Under the pieces are notes generated by a model that saw only the letters and a list, made by a program, of their open reading frames with translations, did no database searches and was not told the origin of the DNA. Positions 11,301 to 23,300 of a stretch of 64,000 nt of DNA are shown piece by piece. A program made the position numbers and the translations under genes. Each line of letters opens with the position of its first letter. The stretch's first letter is position 1. Origin of the DNA: Owenia fusiformis (Eukaryota > Annelida > Polychaeta > Sabellida > Oweniidae); the NCBI GenBank assembly GCA_903813345.2, contig CAIIXF020000011.1:2690571-2754570 (forward strand), read 5' to 3'.

Positions 11301-14300
11301 AACTCAAAAGGCAGTTCCAGTTTTCAAATGATTTTATGATGCCATCTACGAATTTCTTAGGTGTATCTATAATCATTGAACTTCTCGTCTACCACGAGTG
11401 GCAATATTTCTTGTCAAAATATTATCCTGAGATCTTCAATGTTAAGTGACAAGTAAATCAATGATAAAAGTAAATCTTCACTCAAATTGTTCTTAATTTG
11501 AGAGTTTCGATCCAATCTTTGCAAATTATATTTCAAAATGTGTATACTTCACATTGTTTACCATTTGTGAGTTGAACCATGATTATCGAATTCTACGACC
11601 ACTTTAGATTGTGGTTGTACACGCGTATAATTGGTCAGTCAATGTTTTTACAAAGTTGGAGAAAATACTACGCATTGCACACCTAAATGACCTACCTCGA
11701 TACATTCCTTAGTATTTTAGAATTCTTTTTATGTTGTTAGATCGCCAATTGTATGGGTTTATCGGCAGAACGAAGAGATTTTAGTTTTTACATCCGAAAT
11801 ATATCAGCAATTTTCAAAATGTCGGAAGGGGAATTCCCCAAAGATTTCCCTTATGACTGGTGCATGCCGGGAACTGAATGGAGGAATTTGACGGTTGAAA
11901 TAAGTTAAATATAACACGCAAATATTGCTATCAAAAACGAAAACCTCTTCGTTCTGCCGATAAACCCATACAATTGGTGATTCATCTACATTATAAAAAG
12001 AATTCTCAAATACTAAGGAATGCATCGAGGTAGGTCATTTAGGTGTGCAAAGCGTAGTATTTTCTCCAACTTTCTAAAAACATTGACTGACCAATTATAC
12101 GCGCGTACGACCACAATCTAAAGGGGTCATAGGATGCAATAAGAACCATGATACTTGGCAAATCAATGTAACTATGGATGAGCTTTAAAATGATATATTA
12201 CACATACTATGGGGACATTGGTACATGCCTGCATAGGGCATACTTTCAGGAAACTCTCTTAAATGTCAAAAACCAGCAAAAATGTAAGATGTTTCACACT
12301 CATTTTGAAGGTTGGAGGTCAAGACATCCAGAGTTTAATAAGTTATTGATATATATTGAACAATATTTATTGTTGTCAGCATAAACATTTTAAATTATCT
12401 TCCCGAGTGCCTTCCCGAGTGCCTTGTTTAGACATCAGATTGTATTAGGCATTGTTTTATGGTAGTTTATGCCAAATATCATAAAAATCTCAATTTTGAA
12501 GATGCACATGAAATATATTGGAATATTTCATTCTCCAAAACATACACATAAAATTATGTTGAATCTTACTTGATAGCTTTAGCATTGCTGAACATTTCTC
12601 CGAAGCCATTGAATATTATATCCTTAAAGGTGAGTGTGTTATCCACTTCTTTATTGCACTTCTCAAGATCAACATCTCGGTTTTTATGAAAGTCCCACCA
12701 GATGTTTACAGCTAGATTGCTTCCATATGATCTTACTTGATGTATCCTAAAACAGTGAATAATTCAAACATGTTTATATGAAAGTCCAACCAGACGTTTA
12801 CAGCTAGATTGCTTCCATATGATCTTACTTGATGTATCCTAGAACAAAGAATGATTCAAACATATTTATATGAAAGTCCCACCAGATGTTTACAGCGAGA
12901 TTACTTCCATATGATCTTACTTGATGTTTACTAAAACAGAGAATGATTCAAACATGTTATTATGAAAGTCCCACCAGATGTTTACAACTTGATTGCTTCC
13001 ATATGATCTTACTTGATGTATCCTAGAACGGAGAATGATTCAAACATGTTTTTAAATGAAACATTAACGTGCAAAATGTCACCACCTGCCATTTGTTACA
13101 GATGCTGACCACCATTTTTTACAGATGTTAGCCATTGAATGTAAAAGATCAACCACATGTATGCTCCTTGTTCCAAATGCATCCATCCTCCTACTCAAAC
13201 ATGTACATGATTGTATACACTTTGACTCAAACATGTCTTTTATACTGAAACACATAATCTCCTGCTAAAACATGTCTACATTTACCAAAACATGTACATT
13301 GTATTGTTCTTCTCAAATATGTCTTTCTACTTACCATTTAAAAGGAATAAACAGGCAGTCTCCAGCATCTAAAATATATACTTTTTCTTATTTCTACTCA
13401 CCATTTAAAAGGAATAAAGAGGCAGTCTCCAGCATTCATAGTTGTATGGTAAAATTCTACTTCAGCCAGTCCTGGGTACTTAGTGTAGTCAACCCTGTGG
13501 AAAATATAGCTTTTGTTGTGAGAACATATCATTTTAACTATACATGTAGTCTAAAATACGCTCTTTTCTTTCTGATGAGAATATTTCACTTTAACTACAG
13601 TTAATAGCTAAAATAGTTGGAATGATAACTGTTTAGGTTTGTTTGACTTTTAAGAGAAGCAGGTTTAGAATATGATTATGATTGCAATAATATACTAGTA
13701 TACTGTACATTAAACTGGGCTATCTTTAAATCTTAAAATGGCCTTTCTGCTGATATCTTTTAATATGCAAGATAATCTTGATTTGCATAAATAAATATTC
13801 AAAATTTGTTAAAATAAAGGTGTTAAAAAATCAAACTAAAAATAATATCAGACTAAGAGATATATTTGAAAAATTATAATTTGAGAAATGATCAATCAAC
13901 TCGCATCCCTTATGCCTTCTCGGTGAGGCAATGGCCTTCTCAGGGAGGCAATGCCCTAACCCAGTGAGGCAATTGTCCTATCAGTGAGGCAATGACCCTT
14001 CCAGTAAGGTAACAGCACTCCCAGTGAGGCAATTGGCTTCTCATTGAAGCAATTATCCTCTCAGTAGGGCAATAGCCCTCTCAGTGAAGTCAATGTAGGG
14101 AAATGTAGACCAAAATGAAATAGATTAATTTTACGTACTTGTCAACATCTACACCACAGTAAGATCCTTCAGGATGATCAAAGTCTACCTGTAAGAGAAA
14201 TAAAAGCCATGATTTTCATGTATGAGCCACTTCAGCTGTTAAAATAGTATTAACCAATAAATATCAACAAAAATCTGAAGATGTTTATAACATGACTAAA

Positions 14301-17300
14301 AAGACCATTCAATTTACATTTAGAATATCCTTGAATTTTCACTGTATATTCATCAGGTACCTTTTCTCCATATAGTTTTGGATCAACAAACACTAGTTCT
14401 TTTTGTCCCCTATACAGGCAGTTAATATTGTCAACACTGTCCGTGTGGACCACAGAACTGGTCCCACCACTACTGAACCACATGATCTGCAAAATAAAAA
14501 GAGGGGGGGGGGGGTAAATCTTTTGTGTACCCTAATTAAGAGTCTTTACAGGATATAAAGATAGCAATAGTGCTAAGTCCATATTCATTGTAATCTTATG
14601 TAAAATTGATTTTGAAGGACTTTTACAAAAAAATAGTTTCATTAATCAAATATTCCTTTTCATGACTTGAAAAACCATTTGAGACATTTTTGAAAAAAGT
14701 TATTCATTTTATAATTTTCAAATATTTGAAATTCCCACTATCGGGCTAGTCTGGAAAAAAAAGTTTAGATTTTTAGATAATCAAATTCAACATTTTACAC
14801 AAAAAACACATATTATTTTCTCTACTTCATTGAAAAGCTAAAGCAAAAGTTATTTCAACCATTCACTTTATGATTTAATACATACGTGTATAGTATTTTA
14901 AAAAATGTTTGTATGTTATGCACTGGCATAAATTATTGCAAAAATAATGTATGTGTATTTGACGAGATCAAAATAATTTACATAAATTTGTAATAAATTC
15001 ACAATTTTTAGTAAAAGTCCTTAAAAATCTTGACCTTTTGAAGTATAGTAGTAGTAGTTTACCGTGAACTAGTTACTAAGATAGTGTCTCATTTAAAAGG
15101 CATGCTGTCAAATCATAAACAAATCAAGCACCCTGAAAATTACCAGATATCATATATACAGGGTGGGCCAAAAAAAACCAATACCCAACTTTAAATCAGA
15201 ATGAAAATAGCTATGTTCATTATGATACATTGATTAATATATCATTTCAAAGGTAATCCATTTTCGAACAATTTGGTATATAACAATACAATTTCTAACA
15301 ATTTGGTATATAACACTATGTCATGAAATCAATATTAAAGTTTTATTATGCTTATTTGGGAGGCCGGGTCGGTATTTAAGGTATCCAGATTTTAGGGAGA
15401 AAATAGTAAATCTGCGGAATAATGTTCATTTTTTATTTATAGAATATCATTTTGTTAGGTAAATACATGCTTGTATATTTGCATATTGTGTGACTAAACT
15501 TTTTGTTTATGAATTCTAGCGTTGTTTATTATCAATAAGTACTCAAAGGGGGTCTGTTAAAAGACATTCAACGTATATGTGACGAGGATTTTATTTTCAA
15601 ACAAGACATTGCCTCGTACCATAGATCAAAGTAGACATTGCCATTTCTTTGCAAACAATGTGTCAATTTGATTGATCTCGATGCTTGGCCACCTAACAGC
15701 CCCGATGCTAATGTGTTTGATTACCATACATGGAGCCATCTCGAGGAAATGGTACAATCAAAAGCATCCAATAAACAGCATTGATGAGCTGAAACAGAAT
15801 CCTAAAGTGCTGAAATGAATTGTAACAGAAATCTCTCAATAAGGCTATTGATAGATTGCACTACCACTTGAAGCTTATTGTTGATGCAGAGGAGAGGGGG
15901 TGGGGTACATTGAGCAATTGTTAAAATTGTTTAAATAAAGTGTAAAATTTTATTAAACAACACTGAAATTCATAAACAATAAATTTAGTCACACAATGAT
16001 GCAAATATCAATATCCAAGCATGTATTCACCTTACAAAAGAATGATATTCTATAAATAGAAAATTAACATAATTCCGCAGATTTACTATTTTCTCCCTCA
16101 AATCTGGAGACCTTAAATAGCAACCCGGCCTCCCAAATAAGTATAATAAAACTTTACTATTGATTTCATGACATAGTGTTATATACCAAATTGTTAGAAA
16201 TTGTATAACCTTTAAAATGATATGTAAGTCAATGTACCATATTGAATGTAACTATTTTTATCCTGATTTGAAGTTGGGTATTGGTTTTTTTGGCCCACCC
16301 TGTACATATACATATCATTATTATTTTGTACCATTAACATTTTATACTTACATTTTCAACCAAGTGTTTTGTGTACACCTGCTCACACTGGATGCTAAAT
16401 GGGACTTGGACATCAGAACTGAAAAAGAAGATCCAAATGTACATGTCAATCACTTGGTTACCAAAAATATAATTGAATAAATATTTGTCTACCGTATGTA
16501 TTTTATGCGTTCACAATAAGTTCATTATAAATTATTTGGGAATACAATTAATTTATAATAAATTCACAATTAACATTCTTTAATTTTGTTTAACTGTCAC
16601 TTCATTTCAAAATATTCAAATATTTAATGTAATGCATCATTTGAGTGACCTTTCAAAATATGCTAATATAATCTAATGCATCATTTATGTGACTTTTAAA
16701 ATGCCCAATACAACTGAATACATCATTTACATTACTTTCAAAATACAGTAGAATCTGTATATCTGAACACCTGGCTAATCCGAACACCTTCCAATTTGAA
16801 CACTTTTTTTCAGTCCCATTTTTTCCTCCCATTGACTCCCATGTTAAAAAAACCTTGAAATCTGAACACCTCCTAATCTGAACAGTGAACAATGTCCAGT
16901 TGCCAAATAGGAAAATGACACCAAAGGTCGTTTTGTGGTAGAAAGTTTTTTTCTTTGCATTTTTGGATACCTTATTGTGTCTGCATAAAATATTAGGAAG
17001 ATGCAAAATTGTGCAGGTTGAGCATTTTTTATAAAATGCCATTGAAATTATGTAATCATTTTAGAGGTGGGCGTGGCACTTTACTTAACATATTATCATA
17101 TAAAGGTTGCATCTTCACCTCAATAGACTAATATCTTAAAGTGTAAGCATGCTAGTAATAACTACAGATAGCTAGAAATGATTTATGAGCACAATGTAAA
17201 GCAATTAAATGATATATTACGTAACAATTTCAGGTGGATATGGCAATTTTGCTTCTCTTTACTCATTTTCACTTTTTTAGCTGAGCTTCCTAATATTTTT

Positions 17301-20300
17301 GTAACAATTCCCAAGATATGACCCAGGTTTTCTATGTTTAACAAGTGAACAAATATTAGCAAGTTGCAAAATACTGCAGGTTTTTATTTTTCATAATTAG
17401 GCATTAAAATTATGTAATGATTTTAGGAGGCGGCGTGGCACTTTACTTCAAAAACCATCATATGAAGGTTGTTTCTGCTCAAGAACCAAGTGTTTTATTT
17501 AAGTGTAAACATGCTAGTAATAACTTCAGATAGCTATAAATGATTGATGTGCAATATGATAATTAATTACATAATTAATGACGTAACAATCTAAGGCGGG
17601 TGTGTCAATTTTGCCAACATACCAGGGGCATGGTGCTTTACTTTACAAACCACAATATAAAGGTTGTTTCTGCACACAAACCAACTGGTGTATTGAAATT
17701 AGGATGTCAGTTATAAATTCAGCTACAGTACAGCTATAAATGGTTCATGTGTAAAATGTTAATTACAGGGTGTCCGGAAAGTAAAGATACAAATACTCTT
17801 ATTTTAAGATATTTTGTTTTTTTGTAATGAAATTGCTACAGATTGTAGAGGAACTTTATTACAATACATCTACCAACTTTTATAACATATAGTCTAAATG
17901 TGTTAAAGTTACGGTTGTCGTGGTTACGGTGGTGAGGGGTATGCAGAGCAGTTCCAGGATATCACTAAATTGTGATAAATTGCTAAAATATAGCCATTTG
18001 AAACAGTGTTTATTATTTTATTTCCTATCAATGTTTTGTTTTGTTCAATATTGTATTCTTGCTGCCATAGTATTTTCTTTAGTTTAATGATATCATTGAT
18101 ACATATCAGAACTATATAATGTCACCAGTATGATCAAAGAAAAAGTATACAAGTGCTTAGAAAAAGGGACCCTGGATTAATAGAAAAGTCAATAATGCAC
18201 CTCCACAGTCAATGGACCAATTCACAAAGCAAAGAAAACAAATCTTACAAATGAATGTCTTGACATTAAAACTTTTTGTACAATGGCCCATATTTGCCTG
18301 ATAATGCCCCGTTGGACTTCTACATTAATGAATATCTTAAAGCAATATTTGTTAGAAGTTCAACATAAAAATGAGATTCGGCTGGAAGCAAATGGTAGCA
18401 GCAATCTTAGGGATAGGCATCGGCGGTTTTGTCAGGTCTTGGAATCTCCGGTCAAAATGCATCAAGAATGTTAAGATAATGGTAGGAAATACATAATACT
18501 GGATAACAAAAGTAATGCCAAATGACTAAATAATGTTACAGTACTAATCCTTTTGCTGTTGCGGTACATAGTTTGATGTATAATACCAACAGATGACAAA
18601 GTGTCAAGATGATATGAACTGGAGAAAAGAATTATAAAACATAATTGTGATGCTGCTCCACATACCCGCGACTCCTGTTACCATAAGAACCGTAACTTTT
18701 TTATTTTGAAACAATTTGTCATGACAGTTGCAGGATAAATTGTTACAATGTCATTCTACAATCTGTAGCAATTTCATCTCACAACAGGTAAATCTATTGA
18801 AATCAGAGCATTTGTATCTTTACTTTCCGGACACCCTGTAATTACATCATGACGTTACAACCTAAGGTGGGAGGTTAAATTTTGTCACTGTTTTCACTTT
18901 TTTAGCAGAGTTTCTTCATATTTTTGTGACTGCTAAAGTATGACCCAAATATATATCTTCATCAATTGAAAAGATATTACCAAGGTTTCAAAATACTGCA
19001 GGTTGAGTATTCTTCATAAATTGGCATTGGAATTATGCAATCATTATAGATGGGGGTGTGGCACTCTCTCCACTTAAAAACACCATATAAAGGTTTTCTT
19101 TGCACATGTATCGACTGATATTTTAAAATATAAGCATGCTAGGTATAACTACAGATATTTATAAATTATTTGATGTGCAAAATAATAATTAATTACATCA
19201 TAAGTTACATCATTTTATATAAAATTGTGGTTTATAATGCTATATCAGCTGTTTGATTACCTAAATGCAGATTAAGATGATAATAGCCCCAGGTGCTCTA
19301 TAAATCAGTGCCATGCTACAAACATGTTTCCTGACCAAAACACTGACACATGCTCAGAATCAAGGCTTTGATATCATCTGACAGGGAGATTCATTCCATA
19401 GTATGGTGGCCACAATACAAAGTTAGCAAGAGATAAGGGGCTTACTACATCGCTGTATATCAAACTCATTAGTCCATGAAACGTACAACAAAAATGCTAT
19501 TGTTGATGGAAGCTCAGAGATTTAAGCTATGATTTTGGCCAAGAGTATATCATATCTACCAACGACAAGCAGCGACAACATATAGCAGTTTCAGAGCAAT
19601 GGTATTACCCTGATTGCAGAGCTGTCAAGTGTCCCGCGAATGGCGGGATTATCCCGCGAATTCGATCAAAATTAGGCTAATTCGCGTGTCCCGCAATGTC
19701 CCGCGAAGTCCCGCAAATGTGGCTTTCGACCTCCGCGAATTTCCGAAATTGTTGCAATCCCCTATATGGTGATTATCTTATCTTATATAAGAAGCTAAGT
19801 TTTTGCACTTTTGAGGAGTAAAGTTTACCTTAATTTTAAGTACCTAGCATGCTGTTGTTTGGTATCAAAATAAAGAGGAAGGGTTCAACTTTCATTTTAA
19901 TTACGACAATAGGGATGTAGGTCACAAATAGTTCCAACGTTGGCCTTTTTACTATCCGTGTGGCCTTCATCTCAGAACTGAGCAAATGTTAGCAAACGCG
20001 AGTTACAATAAATGGACGCTGATATCTAGAAAGGGTTTGTAGAAAAAAACGGGTACCGGGTAGTAAATCCTCAATGCTGGGTTCAAACTTGGTACCCGGT
20101 ACCCGGTCAAAAAACGGGTACCCAAAAAATGAAAAATACGAATATACGAGTATAACATAATTAGATTATCAGAAAACGTGTAAGATTTGTTTTGAATTTA
20201 CAAAAATGTATGTAACATCCTTCAAAATTGAGCTAGAAGCTTCAAATAAAAAGGCTCTTTTCTTCCTCTATCGTAATGACCATATTTTCATTGGTTATGT

Positions 20301-23300
20301 TCACGTACCAACATACGAACTCATTGAAAATAGAGTAAAATTGATTTGTCTTGTTATTCAAATCGTCTTACAATGTCATTGGCGTAGCCAGGAGAGGGTG
20401 TGATGGTGCGATCGCACCCCCTCCCCCTTCATTACCAATGGAAATATGACCATGATGATAGAGGAAGAAAAGAGGCTTAAAATGCTTTTTATTTTAAGCT
20501 TCTAGCTCAATTTTGAAGGAAGTTACATTTTTGTAAATTCAAAACAAATCTTACACGTTTTCTAATGATCTAATTATGTTGTATATTCGTATATTTCGTT
20601 TTTTGGGTACCCGGTTTTTCGACCGGGTACCAAGTTTGTCTATTTATATTATTAATTGCATTACATTTACATGTACATATTTATATTTACATTTACATGT
20701 ACATAAATAAGAATGAAGGAATAAAAAAAAAATAAAAAGTTTGAACCCAGCATGGAGGATTTACTACCAGGTACCCGTTTTTTTCTACAAACCCTATCTA
20801 GAAAAGTGACCTCATTCCCTATAATTTGATGTAGATTAATCGAAACCCTATATCATGGGCTTTCAATTGAAAGCCCATGCCTACAGTATGGTAGTAGTTG
20901 GTCACGACGCCAGAAGCAGAGAAGTGCAAAGTATTGTTCCAAATTTTTGAATTTCGTGTTAGATTATGATACTCACACCTCAAGCATGGTTTTTGTTTTT
21001 GATAAATTACAATAAAGTTTAATAATATTTCTATGCGTATTTTGTGAAATTATGTTGACGTTTATTTAAGTTACAATGTAACGGTGCATTATATTTGATT
21101 AATCAGTATCTGAAAGTTTGATTCAAGTACTTTTACACGCTTTTACATTAGTCCACATCACGCAAATCCCTTAAATGTCCCAGGACATCCTGCAAATTTA
21201 GGTGGATGTCCCGCGAAATCCCGCAAATTTAGGGCACTTTTTCTAGAAGATCTGTCCCTCTATGAAGTTTTTGCTGGTAAACCTGTTAACTGTCCCGCAA
21301 TTAGGGTGTTTGTCCCTCGAATGGTCCCGCGAAATCACGCGAATTTGATAAAAAAAATTGGCCTATAAGCGCAATCACGCAAATCCCTTAAATGTCCCGC
21401 GAAATCCCGCGAATTTAGTAGATGTCCCACAAAATCCCGCGAATTTTGGGCACTGGGTCTAAAAAATCTGTCCCGCGAGAAAATCTTTGGGGGTTGACAG
21501 TACTGTGATTGTTCCTGTAAGAATATGTACATGCTGACAAGATTTATGACATCCATGGGTATGTTCATGTCAGAATTTGGTATCCAGGAAATGAAAGAAG
21601 CACCATTTGCATGTGTATAAAAATGCTGAGTAGAAATGTAGAATGTTAAAGCTCTTCAGATGCATGTGAACTTCATCCAGTTGATTGTATTGTATTGTAT
21701 TGTATTTTGTTTACCAATGAAGGTGAGCAATACCTCTTGGGTATGTCCCGTATATATAAGGTCGTAATTTACGTAATTAATATGGAAGATAGACCCAGAA
21801 ACCCCTCCTTGAAGGAGCCCTATGTTCTTTTATGTGCACTTATACATAGACATATAAGTACACACCACAGCCTTTTGTATGAGTTGCGGACCACTCAGTC
21901 AAACAACCTGAAGTACTTCACGCAAACAAGCAAATTTAGTCTTGCCTGAAGAGGTACCTGCGCTACCGCTGAGCTACACGGTTGGCCATTTTGAAGATAA
22001 AAAACAACCAGAAGCCCCACTCCTAAACATTGGGTGCAGTCAGAACCTAATTAATCAGTCTTCACGATGATGACTTTAACAAGAGCTGAGCGAGAGGCAG
22101 AGTAGCTGCTATATATGGGACAGTTAAAGATGTGCTTCCCCATGTCACATCAATTATGCCAGATATGGAATGCCTCCCAGAATCGGTCCAAAATGCATAT
22201 TTGATAGTGTAGCATGTCAGATTAGGCTCTGGTATTGAATGTGGACCGATTTGTTCTTTAAACAATGTTTATCAAGTGTGGATGTGGACAAAGCATTACG
22301 ATAACTTTGAAACCAGGAACCATAAATCTGTACATACAGCCCGGGGGGTTCACTGTATATAAAACTCGACGGGGGTCCTAGGCTGAAGCCTCAAATATCA
22401 ATATGTTCCCATACCAATCTGTCAAATTTCAATATGTTCCCATACCAACCAAAATAACGCTCAAAGGCAACACCAAATGTCCAAATATAGGACCAATGCC
22501 ATACCAAATGCCCAATTATGGGACCAATGCCATACCAAATGTCAAAATGTAGGACCAATGCCATACCTTAATTCAAAGTAAATGAAATATAGGATCAATG
22601 TCATACAAATTTGCAACTACTGGACCAATGCCATACCACGAATGTTAGGTAACGTATCTACAACGACCATTCTCATACCAGAAGAGCAAAAGTCCGACCA
22701 TTGCCATACCTCAGAAGTCAGAAATTTCCGGGCATTCCCATACCAAATCCTAAAATATGGGTCCATTGCCATACCAAACGTTGAAAAAGGTACCCCACAT
22801 GCGCCGAGGATCCCCGTCGAGGTTTATATATAGTGAACCCCCCGGGACATACAGTATCTTGTGATCTTGATGTCAACCTTTTATTTGAGAGTTGCTATGA
22901 AGACTACCAAAGGGATGCACACAGTCATCAGACAACAGAGGTGTCTGCAAACAGAATCCACAACCTGAACCAAACAACCCCTCTTTCTCTGCAAACTCCA
23001 ACCATACAATTAGGAGAACAGAATATCAGAAAACTGTAAAACGCATACTTGCATACTGCTATGGGGTCAAACCCGGTATTCATTAAACTATATCGGATCC
23101 TAATATGAGTTCAGAGAAAGAGATCTTGATAAGTTGGCATATGATTATGAAAGAGATGATATTGTCCAAATTTTACTATTAACCGAGTCAACAATTCAGC
23201 ACACCTTCTTTGAAAGATTGCCCCTTTTGAATCTTGTAATGTTATTGTTAAAACTCATTTCTTGGACATTAGGTAGATTATTTGAAGGCACAGTTTTAAA

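Noticed and set aside
14250-14360. Extension of JmjC exon 3 past its donor (reading on as VPDEYTVKIQGYSKC)
   Set aside because: A consensus donor GTACCT and continuity with exon 4 give the family-like sequence; the extension ends in a stop in low-complexity sequence.
19290-19450. Minus-strand ATILWNESP-like reading resembling the C-terminal end of LINE proteins
   Set aside because: Only a few residues fit, stops follow at once and no other retrotransposon block adjoins.
22062-22265. CRISPR-like or regularly spaced repeat arrays (also checked at 22340-22846, 54120-54665, 62880-63430)
   Set aside because: Repeats are diverged, contiguous tandem units without unique spacers, in a eukaryotic genome.
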